64,000 nucleotides of DNA, taken from contig CM019217.1 in assembly GCA_009741485.1 (NCBI GenBank), forward strand, positions 47,703,314 to 47,767,313, in the 5' to 3' direction. The notes under the pieces are model-generated. The model saw only the letters and a program-made list of their open reading frames with translations. It made no database searches and was not told the origin of the DNA. The position numbers were made by a program, and so were the translations under genes. Shown here piece after piece: positions 40,467 to 53,400 of the stretch (position 1 is the first letter of the stretch; the number at the start of each line of letters is the position of its first letter). Source of the stretch: Malurus cyaneus samueli (taxonomy: Eukaryota; Chordata; Aves; Passeriformes; Maluridae).

Positions 40467-41829
40467 ACATGGCCATAGCTTTATACTATTTTACTGCCAT
40501 TTTCTTTCTTTAAGTAATCTAGCACACATCTTTCATAGTAGCATTCTATAGTGGCATTTGCAGACAACTCTAAAGGAATATCTAAATCTTTCTTTGACAT
40601 TCTACTGCCTTGAATGAGAAAATGCCTCCTGTACTGAGGAGCAAAATTTGGAAAAGAAAAAACGTGTGTGGACAGTATGCCTTACCTTTGAAGTAAGGAG
40701 TGAAACTCAGAGCAGCTCCTTAAACTGGTGAGGAGTTTCCACAGTAAATGGAAGAATGGAATTGGCCTTCCCAATTTCAAAGTCTGTGTTAAAATCCTTT
40801 TGCTGAAAATAAGTTCAATGTTAAAATACAGCAAATACATGTTACCTGCAAAACCTTATTTGGGTGTGAGCTATGTAAGTTTTGTTTGTTTACACAAATT
40901 CAGCCTTTATCACTTCATAAATTCACTTTGATATGAGAGCAGGTGCCAGCCAAAATTGTTCAAAAAGCAACATTATTTATAAACTGCCCTTATTTCGAAT
41001 AGATGGACAGAGCAGGATTTTTTGTTTGTTTGTTTTTTTGGTTTTTTTTTTTTGCTGGACCCTGTGCAGCATCTGTTAATGAAATATATAAATCTCCTGG
41101 ACTCAGGTGCTGGTCAGAGGATGCTCTTTCATTACACAGCAGTAATGCAGACAGCAAAGTTGAAATTTCCAAAATGCTGGGGAGCTTGGAAGGTGTGTTT
41201 TGATGACCACAGGTACTTCTCTTGTAGGTAGGGAGTAGCAGTGATGAATCTCCATTGCTCTGAAACTCCCCCCTTCCGTTGCTTTTATCCCTTGTTTTCA
41301 TCAGAATATTTGAAGTTCAGTCTGCCATCCTCATCAGAAAGGTTCTTTTAAGTCAAACAAAAAAAAGATTAAATAAGCAAAGGGCACTGTCATTTCAGCT
41401 GAATTATCTACCGGGCTAGCAAGCAATCAGGGAAGGACCAGAGGTGTTTGAATTACAGAAGCCACTGTTCAAGTTTTAGGTTTAAAAATGTCTGAAACAT
41501 TGGAATATGAACTAATACTACCGATAATAAAAGGAAGTTGTTAACTCTCAATGAGGAGCTTTTTGCTTACTAAGCTTCTAGGAATAAATGAGGGAGCTGG
41601 CCTATGGATAATAATCAAAGGAAATATAAAAATATTTAAAGGTGATTTTTTTTTCTCAAAAATCTGGAAAAAAGGATTTAATGAGTTTGATTGGCAAATA
41701 TATATATTTTTTTAATTTTCAGTTTCTATTGTATTATGAAAAATAAGCCAGAATGTAATTTCATAATCCCAGTGCAGTTTTATAAGCCCTAAATTTCACT
41801 GGACTATACTGGTCTTCCTTTTGTGAATA

Positions 41830-41890
41830 TTTTTCTTTTTTTTTTCTTTTTCTTTTTTTCTTTTTTCTTTCTTTTTCTTTTTTTTTCCTC
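41830..41890 (+). repeat. T-rich polypyrimidine tract, 61 nt
   Basis: Pure C/T, mostly CTTTTT units, with no purine for 61 bases. No exon follows within plausible acceptor distance. Confidence 0.88.
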
Positions 41891-42742
41891 AAATTTTTGT
41901 TTGATTTGGGACATATTATTTGCTCCCATAAAGTAGAATGTTTTGATCGGGTTCAAGGCATCAATGCTGAAAGTATCTCCTTTGACCGGGCTGTCAGAAG
42001 TATATGAGTATTTTTGAGCATAATAACTCTTTTTTTGTACATTATTCTTATTGGCTGCTTATGGGTAGAGTTCCCACTGGTTACTGCAGAAAACTCCTCT
42101 GGAGTGGTGCTGTGCCACTGTTATTATAATAAATGGAGATAATCAGGAGGTTAAGCAGTGCTGGTTATTTTTTCTCCTATGTTCCATATCCCTTTCAGTG
42201 TTCAATGCAAAATGAAAGGCATGAAATCTATAGCAATGAAACCAGTTCAGAGCAATAAAGTTTTTTCAGGTTCAGTATTTTTGACACAAAAGTAATACAG
42301 TTCTTCTAAAGAAAAGATGAAGCAATCAGTGGTGAAAAATCTTTGCCCTCTGTTTTTTCTATTGTACAATTTGAAAGCAACCTTTAATTTTTCTCTGCCT
42401 TCCTGCTTACAATCATTTTTTATAGATTTTTGATTTATTGAATTCCTGTGTCATCATTGAATGTTGAATGTAGTAAATACTTACTGAAAAAATTACAAGA
42501 CTCTAAATCAACTGCACTTTCTTTTATTACTGAATCTTCCAAACTATTGAATCTTATCAAGAATCTCATGACTTATAATAATATTTTCTTCTATTGACAG
42601 CAGGCTCATTATTGTCTATTCCATAGCTACCATATAATATATTAACTTTTCTATCCCTTGTGACATAACCACTCAACTGTGGAGTGACTGCTGACATAGA
42701 AATGCAGTATAGTTTTTAAATTTCACCACCAGCATACTTTTT

Positions 42743-42744
<2 letters not shown>

Positions 42745-42782
<38 letters not shown>
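42745..42782 (+). repeat. (CA)19 microsatellite
   Basis: Nineteen uninterrupted CA units, flanked by ttct and ttaaag. This is long enough to be polymorphic in a population. Confidence 0.97.
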
Positions 42783-42783
<1 letters not shown>

Positions 42784-43004
42784 TAAAGTATGGATATTAC
42801 TTTTGGAGAGGAGTTTAAAAAAATATTTATTTTCCTAGTAATGTAGTATAGGATCAAGTGGAACAAAAGGAAGAGCAAGTAGGGAGGCTCTGAGAAGGTA
42901 AAAGAGTACAGAACAGCCTAACTGAGATTCTGGAGGATGAGGAGTTAATCTTGGTCATACCATACTTTTTATCAGGGCCTGTTATGATAGTACAGGGGTT
43001 GGTT

Positions 43005-43263
43005 ACTTGTTTTAAACTAAAAGAGGGTCTATTGAGACTAAATACATAGAGAAGAAATTTTTTATGATGAGGGTGGTGAAACATTTATGCGGTTTGCTCA
43101 GGGAGGTGGCAGATACCTCATCCCTGGAAACACTCAAGGCCAGGTTGGACGGGCAGCCTGATGAGCAGCACACTGGTCAATTTGAAGGTGTTGCTGCTCA
43201 TTGCCGGAGGGATGGGTTAAGTGACCTTTAAACCCTTCCAGCTCAAAGCATTTGATTATTCTA
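43005..43263 (+). mobile_element. CR1 LINE 3' UTR fragment
   Basis: Diagnostic blocks appear in order: cttgttttaaactaaaagag, gaagaaattttttatgatga, gggtggtgaaac, catccctggaaacactcaag, gccaggttggacgggcagcc, and the tail aagtgacctttaaacccttc with cagctcaaagcatttgatta. It matches the CR1 3' UTR on the + strand, with a diverged middle segment (about 43160-43205). Confidence 0.9.
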
Positions 43264-46200
43264 AGATAGCATGTGATGCTTTTTTTGAGTCTCAGATGGA
43301 CATCTAATGAGATAGGGGATGTGTGGAAGAGTAGGAAGCCTGAGCCAGTCCGTATCAAAAACGTCTCATTTTTTAAATGTTATACAAAACAAATATTGAA
43401 CACTGAAGCTGATACTGTGTTTTACTGTCATTAAAAATATTGTTAAATATCACAGATTGAGCTCCAAAAATACCGAGACTGCTATGAAAATAGAAAATGT
43501 AACAGTAAGAGTAAAAAAGCTGCCTGTTCAGTCTGCTTGGTGAATTTTGATTCTGTAGAGCCCACATCAAAAGTTTGCCTGCAGTTCTGAGTTCCAGACA
43601 AAAATATGTGTTTCTTTGTTTTGAAGTAGCCAATATTGCATTTGCTTCTTCTTTGCAATCTTCCTTCCTTCCAGTAACTGCAATCAGAAGCTCTGATTGT
43701 TTTCTTATAACATGAGAGACCCAGCAGTATTAGGATTTCTCATGTGTATTTTTATGCCCTGTTTTACATATTTGCAAGTGTGGAATTTCCTTTGTGGTGG
43801 TTTTTGGGGGAGTTTCTCGCAGTATTGCATCAAATCCATAACATCATCAGTAAACTTCTGCTTATCTGACAAATAGGAGAATAGGAAGGTGCACTGAAGA
43901 CAAAGCAATGAGGGCTGAGATTCAGGAAATACCTGTATTACAAGGCATTGAGCAGTCAGTGAAAGCCTGAAGACTTTTGACTTTACCAGAGTCATTTTCT
44001 TTTCTTTAAGATGGTGCCAGTTTTTTTCTGCCACAATAAAATTGGTCTTACTGGCACATACAGCAGTTAATTGACTCACAAGAAACTTAGAGGATTCGAA
44101 TCATAATATTTACTTCAATTAATTTGTGGAAATAGTAAAGCTGATTCTTGTTTTTTCACGCTCGGGCAATGGGTACATAGTCACATACCCTCTGTACCAG
44201 AGAATCTTTATAGAACTGTTTGTATTGTAGGTTTTCAAAGAAAAACACTATTTGTCGGTAGAAGGAGGGGAAAGGGGAGGAAAAGATGACAGTCTTACTG
44301 TTTAATCAATGAAAGAAATTGTGTCAGAGAAAGGAAGAGGCGATCCACTTTAGCAAGTTCTTGTTTGGGACATTGGACCTTGTTCTGCTTCCTGGGTACT
44401 GGATTAGTCAGCAGCGACCCTTCTGCAGCTTCTAATGTGAGCAGCATTATAAATTCCAAAAAAAACCACCCCATCCAAACCTCAGCAGGAGCACTGCATG
44501 AGAAATTAATGTCTAAATTACAGCCTAAATGGTTTCTTGATGCATTTTGGGTAGGCTGTGTTCTCCTGCCTGTAGTTTATAAACTTGTCTGATTTATATA
44601 TTGCTGTAAATCACTGACTTCTGAATACAATTATATGGATTTACAGCAGGAGTAATTTATAATTTGCTTGTTGTGAATGTTAACGGAGCTGTTTATCTAG
44701 ATTTCTGTATAAGTCAGTTTTTATGTTTCTCTAGTTAAATAGTTTACACAATGTTTTTTAAGTCCGTCATCATTATGGTGTCAAAAATTCAGTTTCTTTT
44801 TCCCTGCCTCAGGATATTTTAACAAGAGCTTTAGAATATAAGGGGAGGAAATGAAATATTAGTAAGGGTCTTTTGAGAGGTTGTTGGTTGAAGTTTTCAC
44901 CGCAAGTCAGTCATATTACAGGCAAGAATAAAACGTGAAAAAGAAGGGACTTCTGCAGGAGAAACTGTTCAGATTCACTGAAAATTCTTCTGAGTACTTG
45001 TAAAATTGATGCAAGGTGAAATGTTGGCATTGTAAACTAGCACATGTAAACACTGGCTGAAAACATGGCCAAGCTCAGCAGATGCCAAAACCACATGGCT
45101 CGGTAGTTCAGGGTTGCATCGTGGACACAAGACTGAAATGAGCGTAGGAACTTCGAAATAGTTACGAAACACTCTGGTATTCCATAATACTCTCTACAAT
45201 CTCCTATGATTCAGCAAATCTGATTCTAATATTTTGCAGCAATTATATGATAGACTGAGGACTGTTGTTCCAGTCAGATTCCTGTAATTTGTGGAAGTCA
45301 TGAGTCAAGTTTCAAAGAAAGTTTGACTTTTGGATCTGATTATTTTGTTGTTACAGGCTAAAGCCACCTTATACCCTCGAAGTAATCTCCAGTAATTGGA
45401 TTAATTTAGGCAACAGACGACAAGCTAGTTAGTTGTGAAAACAGATTAAACTAAGTTGGCAAATTGATTGCCTTTTTGGATTTGTCTGGATGACATTGGA
45501 ATAACTGGTTCAGTTTTCTGTTCAGCTCTGCAAGGCCCCCGTTCACACTCTCACTGTGGCTGCTGTAGCTGCTGGTAGGGATGCTCTGTGATCCCAAATG
45601 AAAATGAAGGCAGAATCCTGCAAACTGCATTCAGTTTGCCTTAGCCTATGGCTGTTGTGGTGGAAATGTGGGACAGCAGTGACTGTGTCTGAAAGGTTAT
45701 TATACCTGTGCCTGCTGTGGTAGCTCTGTCTGATGGGAGCTGTCAAGTTTGACATGTTCCTCAGGAGCTGTGAAGGTGGGTGATCCCTGTGGGATCTGGG
45801 ACTGTCACAGTCCAGCTGATTCTGTTGGTTGGTTGTCACCAGCTTGTGTCAGGCTCCTCTTTTTAGAGAGGCACAATGTGGGCTGTCTAGCAGTCAGGAA
45901 AAATCTGCGTTCCTCTGTCCTGAATGTGGAGCTTTCTACAGAACCTTCCACGTTGCTGGGTCTTTGAACCCTGTGCTAAGAATCCCTTACTATTTCCAGT
46001 TCTATCATCCCATCAATTCTTGAAACCTTTTCGGTGAGTTTGCTGCAGAACTTCCTGTATTGTGGTTAGAGGCAGATCTGTAGCAACAGGAATGTGGAGA
46101 GAATATACCTGTAAGAGAATTTTGATATGAATGTTTGTAAAACCAGTATAAGTCAATTATTGGTTTTTTATGAGGTACTCTGAATGTAACTTTTGCAAAA

Positions 46201-48877
46201 CTATATAGGCGGCTGTGGCCTCAAGGGTGGAATACAAAATTAGCATCTTTCAGGGAATGAACTTAGAAAATTTCAGCTGTGTGAAAAAAAATCATGCTGA
46301 TCACAGTTAATTCTTAGGGGATGCTATCTGATGAAGACTGCAAGGATCAGTCTCCTTTTTTCTAGTAATACATTCTCTTGGCCTTCTGTTCTTGTACATA
46401 TATTTATTATAATGTAAAATTTAATCAGAGAATGGAAATGGGATTTTGATACTAAAAATGAAAAAAAAAAAGGGGTCACCTGTCAATCCTGAACATGACT
46501 GTTTTTTGGATTTGACCCTGATTTCAGCTTTGTTTTTGTCTGGCAGGTGCCTGAAGGCCTTTAAGTCTGCTTTAGGAGACCTTATTTTAAAAACAGTAGT
46601 AATTTTTGCCTAATTATGAATGCAGATTTTGCATGTGTTTGAGATTTACAAGGCCTTGCTTATGTGAAACAGGCTACAAACTCCCCACGGAAATGTATAG
46701 TAGTCTGGAGTAGATAATTACACTTTGAGAAAAGAGCCTCTGTTTCCAGTGAAAACACTGTAAAGTTATTTCAGAAATGCTCTGACCTCAGACGTTTCAT
46801 ATAACTTGCACAAAATGCTTTCACATTTGTTCGGCAGCTCGCGGCTTGATCTCTGCCATCTCATAAACGAAAGCACAGAAGTCTCCCTGGGAAAAAAGCA
46901 GCAAGTCTATGCTGTGGCCTACAAAACTAGTGTTATTTTACTCACTCTGTGCTTTGTGTCTGTACCCTTAAACAGAAGAAACCTTGCCCTCCTTTAAACA
47001 AATCTGTCTCCTAATCACACCCCACCCCCACAAACCCAACTTTCCCCCCGATTTTTCTTCCTCCCTGCCTCCGCTCAGTGTACACACACTAATAAACTCT
47101 GCTGTAAAAACCTTGGGAGAATTTCTCAGCACAAATGGAAAGAAGATGTCAAAAGGCTGAGGATAGGAATTTTCTGTTTAAAGTTGCAATAACAATAGAG
47201 GACAATTGAAACAGTGGGGGAAAAGCCAGGGATGGGCGAACAAGCTGTGAAAGTATTGAATTAATTTTTATTTTGATTAAATCCCATTGGTTCTCTTCAC
47301 TTGCATCCAAAAGACCTATTTTTTTCAATTATTTGTTTTTCAAGACTCTTGTGGAAAGCAAAAGCATTGCAAATATAAGTGAAGAGACTTGTGTAAATGT
47401 TCACACCAGAAATGCTCTTGTGGCCTTTTGAAAAGCTGTTTTTAACTCCTGTTATGATAAACTTACAAAATATTTATGAAGACTTTTATGAAAAAATTGT
47501 GTGCTGGAAGGGTAACTTGATAGAGTTGTGTGCCACTCAGGGAAAGAAAACATCAAGCAATGGAAAAAACAAATTCTGATGATGATGTGCACAGGTCATT
47601 TTCAGAAAACTCTGCACTGAAGAAGGAGAAAAAAAAGATACATGATTCAGTCTTATTAAAAAGCACGTTTGGGTATGGATTGTGCTTTCAGAGAACTCTT
47701 AACAGAGGAAAATATGCAGGGTGGGGACAGAGGCTACTTCTGCAGCTGGAGATGGCTGAACATACTGCCAGCATTTGCACCCTGCAGATCTGGTGGCTGA
47801 ACCCCTCATGTGAGGGGTGCCTGAACCCCCCTCACTTATTTCTGTTCCAGTGAGCAGCTTAGCTCAGGCAGGTGTTGTGATCTGTCCTGTCTTACCTTCT
47901 ACCCACAGGCAGAGCTGTGGCAAGCACGCCTCAGAAAAGTTACGAGCCAAAACCCATCAGAAGCAGAGCTACTCTTGGGCATAAGAGCAGCACTGAGCAT
48001 CTAAATGAAGGCAGCAACAGCTCCCACAAGACAACATCTGTTTACAGTCCCAGTCATGTCATGTTATCTATAATTTCATGCCTAAAGCCCAAGAAATAGG
48101 ATTCTGCCGGCAGCAGATAGGGGTCATGCTATTTTCACTTTGCAGCCAGTGAGATATTCCGAGCCAGTAATGGATAATTCAGGGAGGTAGAATGCATGAG
48201 CACAGCCCTTTGCTTGTGCTCAGTGCTCACTGTGGAAAAGGCAGCAACAGCCAGCACTGACTAGAGATTGTAGCTGAAAGTAGATAGTGCTTGCCCATAG
48301 TTTTCAGTACATGTTTATGTGAACACATGAACTGGGAAAGGACAGTAAGGGTTAAAGTATATTTTTAAAAAAATAGATTGAGAGACCTTAAAAGTGCAGC
48401 CAGGTTGTATCTGTTCATTAAATTATTTTGCTTAATTTATTTTTAAAGAGGCCAAGTGCCTGCAGGGCAACATAAAGTGGGCAGGGGTCATAGTTAATTG
48501 AGCAGTTTCCACTCAGCTGGCAGTGAGCACTGTCCTTCCTGAAGGAGACATGGAGACTTCAGGAGGCAGACTTGTTTCTGTGTCCTCTGCAGCAGACAGA
48601 AGAGATGGCAGGCTCTGGAAGGAGAGGCATATGCTTTAACTCCTTGAAAGGTTTAGCAGCAGATGCTCTTCTCTGGTATGCATCAGAAACGCTTAAAACA
48701 AGGCAGAAAATTTGGCTACAGTGGGGATTCTGAAAGTCTTGCCTGTGGTTGATTACATCTTTAGTACACAGCAGACTGACCTCCATTCCACTGCATTTAC
48801 ATGAACCACATGAATTTTTGCCAGTGTTGTGGGTGACAATCTTTCCTTGTTCTGCATGCATACACCCCCACAAACAC

Positions 48878-48920
48878 ACTGCCACACATTCTCTTTGTNA
48901 CTGCCACACATTCTCTTTGT
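48878..48920. repeat. Perfect 21-bp direct repeat flanking a single N
   Basis: actgccacacattctctttg+t occupies 48878-48898, N is at 48899, and the same 21 bases follow at 48900-48920. A single N between two identical copies is the signature of two contigs joined without collapsing their overlap, though a real tandem duplication with one uncalled base is possible. Confidence 0.92.
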
Positions 48921-49788
48921 GTTATAACAGTGAGCTATGCTAGCTTGAATGGCTCCTTCTCTGTTTACAGCTGCTTTCATATATATCTCAGCTCCTTCTT
49001 TGTAATGAAACACCTGCATATCTTTCAGAAAGCTGGAGGTAGAGTCTGCACTGTGTAAGCAGCCAGTTTTCTGCAGACTGATAGCATTTTTATTCACAAG
49101 ATACTAACCAGAAAAAAAAAAACAGTGCTTTAGAAAGATGCTGGTAGCTTTCTGGAGAGTGCTTAATAAAAATGGAATAGGAAAGGACCTCTGTATTCTG
49201 TGATTCTGTCACCTGTTTGTTGGGTGGTAAGTAACAAAAATTAATACTCCTGCAAAACCATGTTATACAAAGAGCTCATTTTGTCTAAACAGCGTGCTTG
49301 AGACTAAACATCAGTATTGCCAAAGAAAGGAATGAAAACCCTACTTTTAGATTTCCTAATCCATTTTTCTTTGGCAATCTAAGACAAGGAGAGTGCCAAA
49401 ACACATGACAGATTTATATTCATTTGAATTTATTAAGTGCACTTAAAAAGAACTTTTGCAGTCTTAGAAAACTTTTTGTGTCTGAAAGGAGATAAACTGT
49501 TGTTCCTAAGTGAAATCAGTAGAAATTTTGCCATTTCAGGCATAGTTTTGCTTTTCTAAGTAGACTGATTCAACACACAGGATTAGCAAACTATGCAAGA
49601 AATCGTGTGCGGTTCCTATTCTTAGTATGGCGAAGGAGGCATCTCTGGAATAGCCCTGACATTTGGAGTTAAAAATTATAAGGAAATACACTATTTGGAA
49701 GAAATTGCAGGTTGTCACAGAAATTGCAGGTTTCTTGCTATGTCCCAGCGCTTCATGAGTAATTAATCTTTGCCTTTGTTTCTTTCAG

Positions 49789-49815
49789 GGCCCTCCTGGT
49801 CCAAAAGGCGAGAAG
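49789..49815 (+). CDS. COL25A1: COL25A1 exon GPP-GPK-GEK
   Basis: This 27-nt phase 0-0 exon (GGC CCT CCT GGT CCA AAA GGC GAG AAG) has a tctttcag acceptor and a gtgagt donor. It encodes three collagen triplets that align with human GPPGPKGDK as I recall it, with a conservative Asp to Glu change. Lys-Gly-Glu style KGE/KGD triplets are typical stabilising charge pairs in collagen helices. It is separated from the next exon by only 165 bp, in a gene whose other introns here are 0.85-18 kb. Confidence 0.95.
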
Positions 49816-49980
49816 GTGAGTTGATGTTCGGGTGATTCTCACAAGGTGCCTGGAAAGCTCTCCCAGCATGAACTCAAGAGACTGTTTGTATTGATGCAGT
49901 GAAATGTCAGATGATGTAAGAGAGCTGGGTAGCACACAGATGCTGTGTTAAACCTATCATCTCATCTTTCCACTTTGCAG
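49816..49980 (+). other. COL25A1: COL25A1 intron, 165 bp
   Basis: This is a very short intron with a gtgagt donor and an acceptor of ctcatctttccactttgcag. There is nothing else in it. Confidence 0.93.
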
Positions 49981-50007
49981 GGAGATCAAGGTGATCAGGG
50001 CCCTCGG
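49981..50007 (+). CDS. COL25A1: COL25A1 exon GDQ-GDQ-GPR, end of COL1
   Basis: This 27-nt phase 0-0 exon (GGA GAT CAA GGT GAT CAG GGC CCT CGG) lies between ctttgcag and gtaagc. It aligns with human GEQGDQGPR as I recall it and is the last triple-helical block of COL1 before the NC2 linker. The repeated Gly-Asp-Gln triplets suggest internal duplication. Three TGCATG hexamers lie downstream in the next intron, at 121, 304 and 413 nt from the exon end, which would fit RBFOX-enhanced inclusion. Confidence 0.95.
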
Positions 50008-50127
50008 GTAAGCATCTTAAAAAAAATGTTACACCTCCCCTTCGCTGAGTAGGCAATTAGTCTTTAGTGCAAAACTAAATCAAAATACATTGTCTGAGCT
50101 AATTATGCTTATTAGCTGCATTTACCC

Positions 50128-50425
50128 TGCATGTTGAAGTGTCTGCAGGACAGTAATACTGAACATGGGCAGGTAGTGTCTGGGAAGATTGGAGCAATTC
50201 AGTCCTTCACATTCTGGCTAGGAGCAGGTTCCACAGTGATTTTGCTCTGCTGTACAAAGCTGGCTTTCCTAACCAATCCATTCAGTTCCCCCAGCAATGT
50301 GTTCACGCCGTGCATGGGCTTCCACAATGCAGAGGGCCAGTGGGTTTCTAATAAATGTACTTCTCGATTTTGTGTAAAATGTAGCTAATATTCAGTGACT
50401 TATAAACAATTATAATGTATGCATG
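50128..50425 (+). promoter_or_regulatory. Three TGCATG (RBFOX-type) motifs downstream of a COL1 exon
   Basis: TGCATG occurs at 50128-50133, 50311-50316 and 50420-50425, all within 420 nt downstream of the exon ending at 50007. UGCAUG is the established binding site of RBFOX proteins, which usually promote inclusion of the exon upstream of the site in neurons and muscle. In random sequence about 0.1 copies would be expected over this distance. Function is inferred. Confidence 0.45.
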
Positions 50426-53400
50426 TATTAGCTATTTTTCCTGACATATATGTATTTAATATTTTTAATAATAACAGTATTATCACCTTGTAGTTACCAT
50501 CCACACAGTTAGAACACGGTTTAGTTTAGGAAATGTAAAGGTTCTTGTCGTTTCTAAGCATCATGTTTATTTTAATGGAGAAATAGAGGAATAAATGAGT
50601 GTAAGTTCAAATAGATTGGCTGTGCTAGTCCACTCTTCTTTACATCTGTGCTTCATTAGAAAGAGCTTGGTTACATTGTTCAGATGATATAGTAACTCTC
50701 TTCAGTCACATGTTTATCATTTTTTCCCTTAACAGTATGTTCCATGGATTATTTTCTTCTGTTAACTATGTTAAATATTTTGAATTTGCAGTTTTATTTT
50801 ATTCTACTGTTATGTTTCAGTAATTTGATTTAATTGGATTTTATGTTTTTTTCAGTCAGGAGGATTACTCAAAGTCGCAACATGCTTTTACAGCTGATTT
50901 TGATGTTCTGTTAACTACCAGGGGTGTCCTGTTATGATCAGTGCTAGGGCTGCACATCATAAAGGCAGCAGTGTGAGAGTGAGCAGCTTTAAATATTATT
51001 TCAGTTGAAACTCAATAAGAAGAATTGTAAAACTACTTAAATAAATCAAAGAAAGTAGGCAGTAACAATGAGACAAATGTGCTTTTTTTACTAGGTTAAT
51101 ACAAGAACTAAAGGTTCGGAATAATGTCAACATTTCCTTTCAACTTCTAAGCAAATTTTGTATCTCTCAGAGAATGTGTGTTGTATGTTGTCTGGTTCTG
51201 TGCTGCAGAACCCTGTGCTGCCTTCACGGGGAATGTGAGGAGGGAGATGGCAGGGGAGGAGAGCAGTGCAGGGCCTGTGGCTTAGGAGAGGATGCTCCAT
51301 TCAGCTGGCATTAGACAGGTTCGTGTGTGTCTACACTGAGTGGCCTTATGTGCAGAATGTGTGTTCTTACAGTCACATTCACAACTGTGGCCTTAGATTC
51401 AGAAAAACAGGAGAGCAGTTTTGGTGGAGATATCTCAGAGGGATGCAATAACAAATATGGAAGAGCAATGTTGTGAGGAGTGTTACAAAGCTGAGGATAA
51501 GAATCTGGAGTTAGGACTGTTAGAGAAGTTTCCAGGGAAAGACCCAGAGGTCTGAACAATGGAGAACAAATGAAGTGCTATCAACACAAGGGAATGATGA
51601 TGCAGAAATCTTGGCAGAATGTTGAGGATATGTAAGAGCTGTTACATGGTTAAGCATGTGTGGCTTTCAGTCCCTGGCCTGGGAGTGTGGGCAATGCCCA
51701 GTAAGAAGATGCAGGTTTGGTCAGGGTTACTGCAGTGGGACCTCTGCTGCAGAGACTGTTGTGTCCCACTTTGCCAAGACATACTCCCTGTACTGGAAGG
51801 CAGTAGAGACCTTACTGAGCCATACAGATCATGGTTATCACTACTTTGTGGGTTTGGTAAGTGGAGTGCAGATAAAAAGCAGAAAATATCCAACCTGAGG
51901 AATTCCTGTACAAGGACATCACAAAGTTGTCTTTGCAGCAGTAGCTGGCACTTGAGACTGAATTCTGTATCTGATTACAGAAAAGGAATTCAATAAGATT
52001 AGCAGTGGTGAGAAGAGGTGGTGACTAGAACCTAGTGGACAAGCTGAAATTTCACCAACTCTTTAGTCAATGCAGGTTGTAGTAACATGCTCCTTTTAAC
52101 CTAAAGTATATGGGTCTAACTTGGGAAATTTGCCCACTGTTACTGCTTTTCCCTTTATCTATTTTGAATGTGTTCTACAGTGTCTGCTCCTTTTTTTTCC
52201 TGCATATTTCACGAGTAATAAGTACTGTGAAGCCTCTGACCATTTTATGTTTCATGGTACAGCAGTTATCTCTTCTGATGACTGTCTTCAGGGTGAATCT
52301 GCTCAACCTGCAGTGCCAGGGGATTTACAATATAATTAATAGAAATTTTATGTGTAAGCCACTTGTGCACCAAATGAAACTAAACCTATTTAATGCTGGT
52401 TGGTTACCTTTGCACAGTTTTCCATCACTGCGTGTGTAAAATAAATGAGTTTGGAGGTAATGGCATATAATATTATTTTCGAGAAATACTGTGCCTGAGA
52501 GTAACTGGGGCATGACATTAATGCTTGGATTTGACAAGTTTGCAGACAGATTGGATATAATATCTAAGAGCAGTGAACATTTTAAAGCTAATTAATCTTT
52601 TACAGATGAGGCACCTGAAGCTTCTTTGGGTTTATATTTTTACATACTGGCTTGAAACACGCATTTAACTTACCAAAAATGGTTAGTGTTCCAAGCTGTG
52701 ACTGAAATTTCAAATGACCCTTATTCTTTAGAAAAGCTGCTTTTTTTCCTCCAGGAATTTCAATAAAAGAAAACAAAATAAAATGTAAAAACTGTCCAGT
52801 TCAAGATGAGACTTTAAGCTTTCAATAGTCTATTGAAAAGAAAAAAAAAATCTTTGTGGAAACATTTTACAGGAGCCAAAAATGTTGTTTTCTGTCCCAC
52901 CCAAGTTTTCAACTTGGGCCTAGAGATTTTTGAGGGATCCTTCTTCCTGAAATAGTTTCAAACCCATAAAAATAGTAATCAGTAATTTCAGAATATTCAC
53001 AGTCACTGGACATGTAGAATACATACTGAACTGCTCTGAAGTTCAGGTTTTCTTAAAAATACCTTCAATAAGGTCCTATACTAAGAACTCAACCCTACAA
53101 ATACCACTCAGAGGTTAGGAGCTTGTGTTTTTAGAATAATGTGGCTGGGGCTTTGTGCTGGGTTTTTTAAGAATCTGAGGAGTTTCCTTAAGTAATCAGA
53201 AGCAATCAGTGGATCAGAGCTCTGGTTCATAATGCCATGTGGCTTGATCTACTTATGTCCATAGTATCTGTAGAAAATGAGGCAAAAGACATTCTAGTAA
53301 TGAGTGTGATGTTGATGTTCATACCCTGAGTGTGAATTTGAGCAGCAAGTTAATATAGCTTCTAATCATGAGACCACCAATAAGGTAGTGATGGTAACTC

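Larger units (their letters stand above)
31637..49788 (+). other. COL25A1: COL25A1 intron, 18.2 kb (largest in window)
   Basis: The donor is gtaagt and the acceptor is tctttcag. It contains a CR1 3' fragment (43005-43263), a (CA)19 microsatellite (42745-42782), a T-rich polypyrimidine tract (41830-41890), a run of 16 A (38852-38867), a run of 17 T (40450-40466), a T/G-rich low-complexity stretch (34540-34588) and a single-N join flanked by a 21-bp duplication (48878-48920). Two less AT-rich stretches, about 32580-33860 and 45530-46010, show no family I can name. I found no further Gly-X-Y exon. Confidence 0.75.

Noticed and set aside
47060..47205. Strong pyrimidine acceptor (ctccctgcctccgctcag) followed by an open frame of about 38 codons
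   Set aside because: The encoded text has no Gly-X-Y or known domain and no clear donor. It is more likely a chance pyrimidine run.
47909..48099. Open frame after a good acceptor (ttctacccacag), reading STPQKSYEPKPIRSR... then KPKK and stop
   Set aside because: The composition looks protein-like, but there is no collagen pattern, no family I recognise and no ATG start. It could only be an alternative terminal exon, for which there is no evidence.
49160..49210. Possible CR1 tail (aaaggacctctgtattctgt then gattctg)
   Set aside because: Only about 30 bp resemble the CR1 terminus and the diagnostic upstream blocks are missing. Too short to support.
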